A DNA stretch of 64,000 nt from Lachnoclostridium sp. UBA1308 (GTDB lineage Bacteria > Bacillota > Clostridia > Lachnospirales > Lachnospiraceae), in contig DBTU01000047.1 of assembly GCA_002307215.1 (NCBI GenBank), positions 124,001-188,000 on the forward strand, given 5' to 3'. This document shows, piece after piece, positions 41,379 through 49,316 of the stretch. The translations under genes and the position numbers were made by a program. The number at the start of each line of letters is the position of its first letter. Position 1 is the first letter of the stretch. Below the pieces are notes generated by a model, which ran no database searches, had not been told where the DNA came from, and worked only from the letters and a program-made list of their open reading frames with translations.

Positions 41379-43358
41379 TTATTGAAATGCTTCCTCTGTA
41401 AATTTCACGGTTTTTATAAATGCGATTGCTTCATCATAGGTGAAATATTTCTCGTTTAAAAAGATACAATATGCCATATCACCATCTTCTCTAGCGAAAT
41501 AAATTTCATACATTTTACTTGTCTGGTCATCCTCTGAAATCGCTTTTTTGGAGTCTTCTGCAATAGCCACCTCAGCCGCCGTATATAAATCATGGCTTAC
41601 CTCCATCAGAACCGCCTGCTCGTCCATATAATTCAAAACTACCGGATCCGCGATAGGCCCCGTATGATTTACATGCATATCACCTTTTATCAGCCTTCCG
41701 TCTTCAAAGGTAACAAATGGGGATGAAGAGTCCCATATGACTGAATTAGGAAGTAAAAGCACACCTCCTGCTGCATACCAATTAATCGGAGCGTTCTCGT
41801 TCAGCTCCGGCATCTCACCATTTTTCAAGAAGAGACTACCTCCTCCATATTCTAAAGTAGCAATAAAATCACTGTCCACATATCCCTCCGGAAGCTGATA
41901 TGTCAGATAATCACTCATCTTGATATTCTTCTTTAAAAAGGAATAGATGTCCGTATTAACTGTATATTTTGAATCAGAAGAATAAATGAGTATTACATCC
42001 GAATCCGTATTCTTAACTAACCGTATCATGTCGATTTTATTATCAGCTTTCATGTATGAAACCTGTAGTTCATAAGACTTGCCATCATACATAAGTGAAA
42101 AGGTAAGATAGGCATTTAAAGCTTCCTCAGAAGACAATTTATCCGATATTGCATTACTATATGAACTAAAATCCTTTAAAGAAAAATGATTCCATTCGGT
42201 AATTTGTAGCAGTGTGTCCATTGTTAAGATTTTTTCATCGGATTCCTTCTCTATGTCGGAAGGAGGATAGGTTATGTTATTCGATGTGAGATCCATATCT
42301 TCGACATTGGAATCTATGTTATCATAAAGCTGACCTGCCTGATTAGGAGCCTCCAGCTTTAAAGCTACTGGGATAACATTCTCCTCGTTGGCTTTCGGAT
42401 TCGCGGCACATGCGATGATAGTAATCAGACATACAATCAAAATCGGAATCATCAGCCAAAGCCTTGGCTTTCTGAAACTGAGTATGTTCTTTATTCTTCT
42501 CTTCACATCTGACTCTCCAAAGAAAAGTGGACCGGCTTTCGGAAATCTGTGATTCACGGCAAAGGATAATAATGACAAACTGTAATCCTTTTTCATAAAA
42601 ATGCCCGACTCACTTAATACTTTCTCATCACAGCTCATTTCCATATCCCTGCACATGCAAAAAAAAGCGACCCATACCAGCGGATGGAACCAATATACCA
42701 TTAGCAGAAGAAATGCTGCCGGCTTTATTATATAATCCAATCGTTTGATATGATATTGTTCATGCTTTAGAATATAACTCTGTTCCAGTTCACCAAGCCG
42801 GAATGGGATATATATTTTGGGTTTTAGAATTCCAAGTACAAAAGGTGAGGGGATTTCATCGCTTTGATAAATATTATCCTTTAGCAAGACTGCGTTTGCA
42901 ACCCTGCGCTTTAGCTTATGAAAGGAAAATAGACTGTAAACCAGTAGAACAGCAATCCCGGTTATCCATAGCACCGCCATTATATGATCGGGGGTTATCA
43001 TTGTATTCTGAACTTGATTGACAGCATGAATGTTTCCGTTTGAAGCACCTGTGGACAATACCTTTGTAGTTATATCTGAGGAATTTGTATTCCGAGTAAT
43101 ATTCGTAAAATATAACATCGTGCTATTATTTCCCGAATTATTACTGTTATGATAGAAACGAATATTTAGAATGCTGAGTATTGAAGAAAATGATACCGGA
43201 CAAATTAAACGAAATCCAACCACACTCCATAGCAAATAAGAAAATACCTTGGGTGCTCTTCTAAGGAATAGACGTGTGAGTAATACCATAAGAATTACAA
43301 AGCTGGCTGTAACAGCCATGTTGATAACTGCATAGAAATATGCTTGTAATAAGTCCAT
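41379..43358 (-). CDS. BlaR1/MecR1-type membrane sensor with M56 peptidase domain
   Basis: About 659 residues. Three or four membrane helices flank a cytoplasmic M56 zinc peptidase with HEQYHIKRLDY (HExxH) near residue 200 and YWFHPLVWVAFF, DMEMSCDEKVL after it. A further helix near 330 (LMIPILIVCLITIIACAA) leads to an extracellular part of about 310 residues. That part shows no SxxK/SxN penicillin-binding motifs, so the signal is probably not a beta-lactam. On signal the peptidase would relieve the neighbouring BlaI. The ATG lies one base after the blaI stop, with its ribosome site in the last repeat unit. Confidence 0.88.
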   Translation of the reverse strand: MDLLQAYFYAVINMAVTASFVILMVLLTRLFLRRAPKVFSYLLWSVVGFRLICPVSFSSILSILNIRFYHNSNNSGNNSTMLYFTNITRNTNSSDITTKVLSTGASNGNIHAVNQVQNTMITPDHIMAVLWITGIAVLLVYSLFSFHKLKRRVANAVLLKDNIYQSDEIPSPFVLGILKPKIYIPFRLGELEQSYILKHEQYHIKRLDYIIKPAAFLLLMVYWFHPLVWVAFFCMCRDMEMSCDEKVLSESGIFMKKDYSLSLLSFAVNHRFPKAGPLFFGESDVKRRIKNILSFRKPRLWLMIPILIVCLITIIACAANPKANEENVIPVALKLEAPNQAGQLYDNIDSNVEDMDLTSNNITYPPSDIEKESDEKILTMDTLLQITEWNHFSLKDFSSYSNAISDKLSSEEALNAYLTFSLMYDGKSYELQVSYMKADNKIDMIRLVKNTDSDVILIYSSDSKYTVNTDIYSFLKKNIKMSDYLTYQLPEGYVDSDFIATLEYGGGSLFLKNGEMPELNENAPINWYAAGGVLLLPNSVIWDSSSPFVTFEDGRLIKGDMHVNHTGPIADPVVLNYMDEQAVLMEVSHDLYTAAEVAIAEDSKKAISEDDQTSKMYEIYFAREDGDMAYCIFLNEKYFTYDEAIAFIKTVKFTEEAFQ

Positions 43359-43359
43359 T

Positions 43360-43803
43360 CTACTCCTCCTTGCTTTCAAAGGAGGAGTTATCCTCCTTGC
43401 TTTCAAAGGAGGAGTTATCCTCCTTGCTTTCAAAGGAGGAGTTATCCTCCTTATGCACCTCAATCATATGCTTGATTTCTTCTGCTTCCCCCTCCGATAT
43501 TTTCCTTCCACTGAAGAATGCACTTAAAAACTGCGGTAGGGAACCTTCAAACGTACGTTCCACAAAATTGCCGGATTCCTGCGATTGTACCTGCTCCTTT
43601 GAAATTCGTACGGATACGACTGCTTGCTCATTTATGACAAAGCCTTTTTCACTTAGTTTTTTAATCGTTGTATAGGTCGTGGATTTCTTCCATCCAAGCT
43701 TCTCATAGCACAGTTCAACAAGCCTGCCGGAATTGATCGGCGCATTCGCCCAAACAATCAACATGAAACGATAATCACTGTCACATAATTTTAATGAATC
43801 CAT
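43360..43803 (-). CDS. BlaI/MecI-family repressor with a repeated C-terminal tail
   Basis: A winged-helix repressor. The first 115 residues are the normal BlaI fold: LKLCDSDYRFMLIVWANAPI, LGWKKSTTYTTIKKLSEKGF and the dimer region RTFEGSLPQFLSAFFSG. It would be cut by the partner sensor. The family is about 120-125 residues; this one has 147 because three copies of EDNSSFESK and a last EE are added. The repeats also carry blaR's translation signals. The ATG follows TAGGAGGT. A dyad GTCTAT-AACA-ATAGAC upstream may be its operator. Confidence 0.92.
   Translation of the reverse strand: MDSLKLCDSDYRFMLIVWANAPINSGRLVELCYEKLGWKKSTTYTTIKKLSEKGFVINEQAVVSVRISKEQVQSQESGNFVERTFEGSLPQFLSAFFSGRKISEGEAEEIKHMIEVHKEDNSSFESKEDNSSFESKEDNSSFESKEE
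43366..43452 (-). repeat. Three 27-bp tandem repeats at the blaI/blaR junction
   Basis: Three exact units of 27 bases start at 43366, 43393 and 43420, with six bases of a fourth. Read on the coding strand, each unit contains AAGGAGG and, four bases on, CTCCTCCTT. Each codes nine residues of BlaI. The copy nearest blaR can pair CTCCTCCTT with AAGGAGGAG across a 7-base loop, hiding blaR's ribosome site. Confidence 0.92.
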
Positions 43804-43826
43804 GTATATTACCTCCTATGTGCCAA

Positions 43827-43869
43827 GGTCTATAATCACCAACCGCGTTTAAAGTCTATAACAATAGAC
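43827..43869 (-). promoter_or_regulatory. Likely blaI-blaR operator
   Basis: A perfect dyad GTCTAT-AACA-ATAGAC lies at 43854-43869, and a repeat of its half, GGTCTATAA, at 43827-43835. On the minus strand the half-sites read TTATAGAC, spaced over a possible -35/-10 region 25-65 bases before the blaI ATG. The arrangement fits self-repression by BlaI; binding is inferred. Confidence 0.55.
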
Positions 43870-43911
43870 CTGCAATGTCAAGCACATTCCTGGAGTATGT
43901 AACGCTGCCAG

Positions 43912-45483
43912 CTAATTCACCTTTACCTTTACCGTTGCCGCCAGCTTATTGGTAGCTTTATCATAAATCTTAATAGCACAGCTTCCTTTCTTCACTCCGG
44001 TAACTATACCCGTTGAAGAAACCTTGGCGATTTTACTGTCCGTTGATTGAAATGTCAAATCCTTATATCCGTTGCTGCTGACAAAAACCGCATTTTTGAT
44101 GCTGGCTGTCTTTTTGACCGCCAGGATGACGCTCTTATATCTACTGTTAACCGAGGGGCTTACCGTTACCGGTATCTCAAATTTTTGATCATGATGAGTT
44201 ACCATAATCTTTGTCGAGCCTGCACGCTTACCGGTCACGATACCGTCTTTATCCACAGTTGCAATAGTTTCATCCTTCGATTGATATGTTATATTCTTAG
44301 GCGTTACGTCAGCAGGCGTAATCATCAGGCTGATGGTTGCTGTTTTCTGATATATTACCTTGATATTGTCATAATCCATAATGGTGAAGTCGGGGTCGGC
44401 TACTACGACCTCACATTCCTGTTCAATCCCCAAATCCTCGTTAACTGCCTTTATCACGGCTGTTCCTTCGCCAACCCCTTTGATGACCCCATCCTCAGTA
44501 ACCGTTGTCACCTCCGGATTCCCGCTGGAAAAGGTCAGCTTAATCTGATCCGGATTCTCAAGCAGCCATTGGAAGGTGCCCTCCGAAGTCATTGTAACCT
44601 TTTTTAGCGGGTCAAGCTTCACATTATATACCGAAGCCAGGATACCATGATATTCTGAATTTCCATCCTCAACATAATTTACATCAGCAAAATCAAAATA
44701 GTTTTCATAGATGGAATCCAGCGTATGTGACTGCAAATCCTTTTTCAGGGCAAGAAAGTATTTCACATCACCGGAACCGGCTCCCCAGGTCGTATCAACA
44801 TAATACCATTTCCCGTCTAAACATACTGCATTCCAGGCATGAGAACCTGATTCAGAACCATTGTCCGCTTCACCGGAGACGATCTTGCACCTTATGCCAA
44901 GCTCGGTTGCAAGCGCATAATAAAGCAGAGAATAGCCCTGGCATACCGCCGTACCGTTATAAAGCGCCGCATAGGCAGAATATTTCATATTATCATCATT
45001 ATCTCTATAATCATAAGTCACATGGCTTGTAACATAATGATAGGCCCAAGCAGCTTTCTCATAATCGGAAGCTTTGATAATGGACGGATTATCTATAATC
45101 AGCTTATGTATCGTATCATAGACATATTCTGTCTGCGCGGGAGTTTCCAGACCTTGGATATTGTAATTGACACTCAGCTTCTTAATGGCATAATCCAGCG
45201 TTGTTTGACTTACTGTAATCATGTTCATATTATAATAAGCATAGTCCGAATCGGCATAATCCTGAAGCGCATACTGGAGCCCATACAAATCGGTATGATA
45301 ATCCGTTTCATCACCGGCATATTCTAATGAAATCTCCCTGTCATTCGTTGCCATTGCCCTATTGAACTCGATATTCTCATACTCCGGTGCTTCCACATAA
45401 TAAGTGACCGCCTGAACCGACTGCGATATAATACTTAAGCTGAGTATCAGCAGTAAGATTGAAATCCTGAATTTGCGCCTCAT
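43912..45483 (-). CDS. Secreted transglutaminase-like protein with Ig-like repeats
   Basis: A 523-residue exported protein with a Sec signal (RKFRISILLLILSLSIISQS, cut near VQA). A transglutaminase/protease core at about 130-240 has the triad Cys in NGTAVCQGYSLLYY, His in GSHAWNAVCLDGKWYYVDTT and Asp after it. Three Ig-like Big_2-type repeats follow, each with an IATVDKDGIVTGKRAGSTKI-like pattern; ITYQSKDETIATV and LTFQSTDSKIAKV mark the last two. It may trim or bind wall proteins; substrate unknown. The ribosome site is AAAGGAGG. No operon partner. Confidence 0.88.
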   Translation of the reverse strand: MRRKFRISILLLILSLSIISQSVQAVTYYVEAPEYENIEFNRAMATNDREISLEYAGDETDYHTDLYGLQYALQDYADSDYAYYNMNMITVSQTTLDYAIKKLSVNYNIQGLETPAQTEYVYDTIHKLIIDNPSIIKASDYEKAAWAYHYVTSHVTYDYRDNDDNMKYSAYAALYNGTAVCQGYSLLYYALATELGIRCKIVSGEADNGSESGSHAWNAVCLDGKWYYVDTTWGAGSGDVKYFLALKKDLQSHTLDSIYENYFDFADVNYVEDGNSEYHGILASVYNVKLDPLKKVTMTSEGTFQWLLENPDQIKLTFSSGNPEVTTVTEDGVIKGVGEGTAVIKAVNEDLGIEQECEVVVADPDFTIMDYDNIKVIYQKTATISLMITPADVTPKNITYQSKDETIATVDKDGIVTGKRAGSTKIMVTHHDQKFEIPVTVSPSVNSRYKSVILAVKKTASIKNAVFVSSNGYKDLTFQSTDSKIAKVSSTGIVTGVKKGSCAIKIYDKATNKLAATVKVKVN

Positions 45484-45906
45484 ATTGTCCTCCTTTGTGC
45501 CGCTTCCGCATAATAAAGCTACTTCATCCTCTGATTGCAGAAGAATTATTGGTTATATTTTAGCACATAATCCAGCATCCGACAATTATTGCGGATAAAT
45601 CCTCACAAACTAATTTTATCCATCTTGCTGTTCAGACCCCACCGATAATCCAGCCGGATAATTTCGGCAAATGTTTCCGAATCGGAGAGGCCCAAGTACC
45701 CAATGTGGTCAACTTAAGGTAGATTAACTGTCAAAATCATATCACTAACTTAGGCTGGACTGTGAATAGTAACTTAAATCAATATAAATCGGATAAAATA
45801 GCTCAACCTTTCTTTACTTGCGTAAGTTCCTATGCTAAAATAATCAACGTATAAAACAGGTGAGATAGCTTCTTCTCCTGATAAGAAGATAATGAGGGAT
45901 AAACAT
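45484..45906. other. Gene-free region before the ABC-F gene
   Basis: About 420 bases between divergent genes with no credible ORF. It contains the worn palindromic element (45628-45774) and, on each side, AT-rich sequence that must hold the promoters for the transglutaminase-like gene and the ABC-F gene. I could not place them with confidence. Confidence 0.65.
45628..45774. mobile_element. MITE-like palindromic element, worn copy
   Basis: The right end GGCTGGACTGTGAATAGTAAC matches 20692-20712 with two differences. The inner part TTTCGGCAAATGTTTCCGAA matches 20580-20600, and GTCAAAATCATA matches GTCGAAATCATA. The left end is mostly eroded (CTGTTCAGACCCCACC). It is about 20 bases shorter than the first copy. 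Same family, older copy. Confidence 0.65.
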
Positions 45907-47919
45907 ATGATACTTGCATGTAAAAATATAAATAAAGCATTTGGAACGGCAGAGATCCTTAAGTCTGTCTCCTTTCATGTAAATGAAAAGGAAAAGGCGG
46001 CTATTGTCGGCATCAATGGTGCCGGTAAATCAACTCTGTTAAAAATCATCATGAAGGAACTGCCTGCCGATGATGGTGAGGTGATTCTAGCAAAAGGAAG
46101 TACCATAGGTTATCTTGCACAGCATCAAAACCTATCCACTGATAACTCCATACTTGATGAGATGATGACTGTAAAACAAGATGTTATTGATCTTGATAGC
46201 AATATTCGTTCCTTGGAGCATGACATGAAGCATGCGGAAGGACCGAAGCTTGAACAGATGCTGAATACGTATACCCGTCTTGTACATGAATTCGAAATCA
46301 AGAACGGCTATGCCTACCAGAGCGAGGTGACCGGAATTCTAAAAGGCCTTGGATTCTTTGAAGAGGAATTCGGCAAAAAGGTCAACACCTTATCCGGGGG
46401 ACAAAAAACCAGAATAGCTCTTGGAAAGCTGTTATTATCAAAACCGGATATTATTTTATTAGATGAACCTACCAATCATCTGGACTTAATTTCAATCGCC
46501 TGGCTGGAAACCTTCTTACTCAACTATAACGGAGCTGTTATTGTCGTTGCCCATGACCGTTATTTTCTTGATAAGGTAGTATCCAAGGTCGTTGAGCTTG
46601 ATAACTCCAAATGTCAGTCCTTTGAAGGCAATTATTCTGCATATGTGCAGAAGAAATCCATGCTCGAGAACGCAATGCTGAAACAGTTTCTTAATCAGCA
46701 ACAGGAAATCAAACATCAGGAGGAAGTTATTACAAAGCTTCGTTCTTTCAATCGTGAAAAATCCATTAAGCGCGCAGAAAGCCGGGAAAAAATGCTGGAG
46801 AAAATCGAACGGGTCGATCGCCCCGTGGATCATACCCAGATACATTTTCAACTGGAGCCCCGTATTATGAGCGGAAATGATGTACTTACCGTGACCGAGC
46901 TTGCGAAAAATTATGATCAGCTGACTCTGTTCACGAATCTGAGCTTTGATATAAAACGAGGCGAAAGAGTTGCTATCATCGGTAATAACGGAACCGGAAA
47001 AACCACCATTCTTAAGATTATTAATGGTCAAACGGATGCGGATGCGGGTCAGATTCGTCTTGGTGCCAAGGTAAACATTGGTTATTATGATCAGGAGCAT
47101 CAGGTGCTCGATCCGGAGAAGACATTGTTTGATGAATTGCAGGATGCCTATCCCAATCTGGACAATACCGCAATCCGTAATATATTAGCTGCATTTTTGT
47201 TTACCGAAGACGATGTGTTCAAGCGTATTAAGGATATTAGCGGAGGTGAACGCGGACGTGTATCACTTGCAAAGCTGATGTTGTCCGAGGCAAATCTTCT
47301 GATTTTAGATGAGCCGACGAATCACCTGGATATTACTTCTAAAGAAATTCTAGAGAATGCCATCAACCACTACAGCGGAACTGTATTATATGTGTCCCAT
47401 GACCGCTATTTTATTAATAAAACAGCTACAAGAATTCTGGATTTGACCGGACAGTCCTTATTAAACTATATCGGAAATTATGATTATTATCTGGAAAAAA
47501 AACCTGAAGTAGAAGCTGCGTATCTTGGAAAAGCTGCAACATCGACATCTATACCTACCGGAAGACCGGGTGCTTTTCCTACCCCCACAGCATCCTTAGG
47601 CAATGCTTACACAGATAATAAAGCGAACCAAACTTATACACAACCGGTCGGGAATGAAGGCGATAACAAGCAGAATTGGCAGCAACAGAAGGAAGAACAA
47701 GCCAGAATTCGCAAGAGAAAGAGCGATCTTAATAAGGCCGAAGATGAAATATCACAACTTGAAGTTCGTAATGAAGAAATCAATGACTTACTGACGAAAG
47801 AAGAAGTCTTTACGAATGCCGCAAAACTTCTGGAGTTAAACAATGAGAAAAAGAAGCTTGAAGCTCGCCTTGAGGGGCTTATGGAACAATGGGAGTTACT
47901 GGCTGCAGAAGAGACCTAA
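45907..47919 (+). CDS. ABC-F family ATPase (translation factor type)
   Basis: A soluble protein of 670 residues with two ABC domains and no membrane part. Walker A sites are GINGAGKSTLLK and GNNGTGKTTILK; signatures are LSGGQKTRIALGKLL and ISGGERGRVSLAKLM; Walker B LLDEPTNHLDL and LDEPTNHLDIT. The linker (P-site tRNA interaction motif) around RSFNREKSIKRAESR joins them, and a charged coiled coil ends the protein. It resembles YdiF/Uup-type ribosome factors; a resistance role cannot be told. Start ATG 45907 after GAGGG. Confidence 0.92.
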   Translation: MILACKNINKAFGTAEILKSVSFHVNEKEKAAIVGINGAGKSTLLKIIMKELPADDGEVILAKGSTIGYLAQHQNLSTDNSILDEMMTVKQDVIDLDSNIRSLEHDMKHAEGPKLEQMLNTYTRLVHEFEIKNGYAYQSEVTGILKGLGFFEEEFGKKVNTLSGGQKTRIALGKLLLSKPDIILLDEPTNHLDLISIAWLETFLLNYNGAVIVVAHDRYFLDKVVSKVVELDNSKCQSFEGNYSAYVQKKSMLENAMLKQFLNQQQEIKHQEEVITKLRSFNREKSIKRAESREKMLEKIERVDRPVDHTQIHFQLEPRIMSGNDVLTVTELAKNYDQLTLFTNLSFDIKRGERVAIIGNNGTGKTTILKIINGQTDADAGQIRLGAKVNIGYYDQEHQVLDPEKTLFDELQDAYPNLDNTAIRNILAAFLFTEDDVFKRIKDISGGERGRVSLAKLMLSEANLLILDEPTNHLDITSKEILENAINHYSGTVLYVSHDRYFINKTATRILDLTGQSLLNYIGNYDYYLEKKPEVEAAYLGKAATSTSIPTGRPGAFPTPTASLGNAYTDNKANQTYTQPVGNEGDNKQNWQQQKEEQARIRKRKSDLNKAEDEISQLEVRNEEINDLLTKEEVFTNAAKLLELNNEKKKLEARLEGLMEQWELLAAEET

Positions 47920-47949
47920 TGCTTCATGAGTGAAGTATTAGATCTCTTC
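47908..47949. terminator. Hairpin overlapping the ABC-F stop
   Basis: GAAGAGACCTAATGCTTCA pairs with TGAAGTATTAGATCTCTTC, three mismatches in 19, around a TGAG-sized loop. The stop codon lies in the left arm. The T-run after it is poor, so termination or 3'-end protection are both possible. Confidence 0.55.
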
Positions 47950-47978
47950 TACCACTTAAACTCTTTACATCAAAATAA

Positions 47979-49265
47979 TTATTTATCTCCATAATTAAAC
48001 CACATTGCGGGAAGCGCAGTCATCTGATTACCCGAAACATCATAACCATATTCCATAACCTTACCATTCGACGAAAGAAATGCCGCACAGTTTTGCCCGG
48101 TTCCCGGAGTCCTAAGCCATGTATCTGCATTCATCGTTGGTAATAAAGTACTGTAGGTCTGCGCTTCCTGCATGCTAAGAACAAATAGATAATCCTCTGT
48201 CTCACTGCCTCCGTCTGTACCATAGACTGTATTATCGCTGTTTGTTACAGTCGTAAGTACAATACTGTTTTGTTCCTGCTTTGAGAAAGTATCGCTTCTA
48301 TATTCACTATTTAAAAATTCTCGTAGTTGTGAGGTTTCCCAGGTGATATTCTCCGGTACATTATGGTAGGAGATGTCTGTCAAGGCTTTCGTTTTAAGCA
48401 GAAGTACCTGATTATTATTATATTCCAGTATCTTCCATTTCGTTTTTCCTATACTAACTGTTTTTCCGACAACGCCGTTTTTGATAATCAGCTTTTCTAA
48501 ATCAACTTCCCTTTCCAGGCTGTCTTTATAATCGCCCAAATCAGAAATAGTAGTCAACGCTTTGGTGTACTCACCCTTAGCCTCTAATTTCAAACCATAC
48601 TGATACTTGCTCTCCAGTAATTTCTCCTCACTGTCCATATAAGAACCCAGATTCTCATATAGGCCTGACGCAAGGTGATATGAGCCAATTGTCATGGATA
48701 AATTTGCAATCATATATTTGGGGAAAGAGGTTTTTAGACCAATAACAAGTAGAAGGATACACAAAACAATCATTCCCCAACGGAAGAATGTTTTCTTTAT
48801 CCCTCTTCTTTCCATACTTATGCTTTTTAGATCACATAGTTCCGCCAGTTCATCAGCATCCAGATATCCCTTGACCTTTCTGAATTCAGCGGCTGTCTGC
48901 TTAAAATCCTCTGTAGTCTTTGACTTGGTTTTATGAAATTGAGCCCTGTCATAGATGATCTTTTTTATTGCTTCTTTCGCCTTTTTTGCGTTACGTTTAC
49001 ACTGTTTTATATGAATCTCGGAATCTTTATATCCGGAAAGAGCAACAAACTGTTCTGTTACCTTCTTATACATCCGCACTTTATCTATGCAGGCCGTCAT
49101 ACAGCTGATACTTTCCATAAATTTAATTGCTTTCTGATACTCCGATTCTATTTCCTTACTTATTTCATCTTCCGTAACAATAGTGGCTTCAGACGCTTCC
49201 AATGTTTCTACGCTTGTTGTTTGTTGTTTTATCTCTTCAAAAGAATCGCCCTTCATGACCTGCAT
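47979..49265 (-). CDS. Membrane protein with DUF6273-type C-terminal domain
   Basis: A 428-residue protein: a charged helical N-terminal part, one membrane helix near 158-178 (GMIVLCILLLVIGLKTSF), a short tetratricopeptide-like part (YHLASGLYENLGSYMDSEEK, GEYTKALTTISDLGDYKDS) and an extracellular C-terminal domain with SIGKTKWKILEYNNNQVLLL and WETSQLREFLNSEY, then WLRTPGTGQNCAAFLSSNG. These last segments fit DUF6273, a formylglycine-like or glycan-binding-type fold of unknown role in gut Firmicutes. The ATG follows AGAGGATAATG. No neighbour suggests a job. Confidence 0.78.
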   Translation of the reverse strand: MQVMKGDSFEEIKQQTTSVETLEASEATIVTEDEISKEIESEYQKAIKFMESISCMTACIDKVRMYKKVTEQFVALSGYKDSEIHIKQCKRNAKKAKEAIKKIIYDRAQFHKTKSKTTEDFKQTAAEFRKVKGYLDADELAELCDLKSISMERRGIKKTFFRWGMIVLCILLLVIGLKTSFPKYMIANLSMTIGSYHLASGLYENLGSYMDSEEKLLESKYQYGLKLEAKGEYTKALTTISDLGDYKDSLEREVDLEKLIIKNGVVGKTVSIGKTKWKILEYNNNQVLLLKTKALTDISYHNVPENITWETSQLREFLNSEYRSDTFSKQEQNSIVLTTVTNSDNTVYGTDGGSETEDYLFVLSMQEAQTYSTLLPTMNADTWLRTPGTGQNCAAFLSSNGKVMEYGYDVSGNQMTALPAMWFNYGDK

Positions 49266-49316
49266 AACATTATCCTCTTTCTATTACCGATAGAATACTG
49301 CGCCGGTTCTTTGATA

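Noticed and set aside
41262..41459. Plus-strand frame of 65 codons starting at GTG after GGGGAGG
   Set aside because: The ribosome site is good, but the product (cysteine- and aromatic-rich) matches nothing I know, and its last 80 bases are antisense to the end of the blaR gene. No promoter was seen. It could be a small gene but the support is thin.
43366..43452. CRISPR array
   Set aside because: The 27-bp units are head to tail without spacers and lie in a coding gene.
44047..44607. 186-codon plus-strand ORF
   Set aside because: Antisense to the Ig-like part of the transglutaminase-like gene; no recognisable protein features.
46516..47100. 194-codon minus-strand ORF
   Set aside because: It is wholly antisense to the ABC-F gene, whose motifs are unmistakable. 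Long antisense frames are common there.
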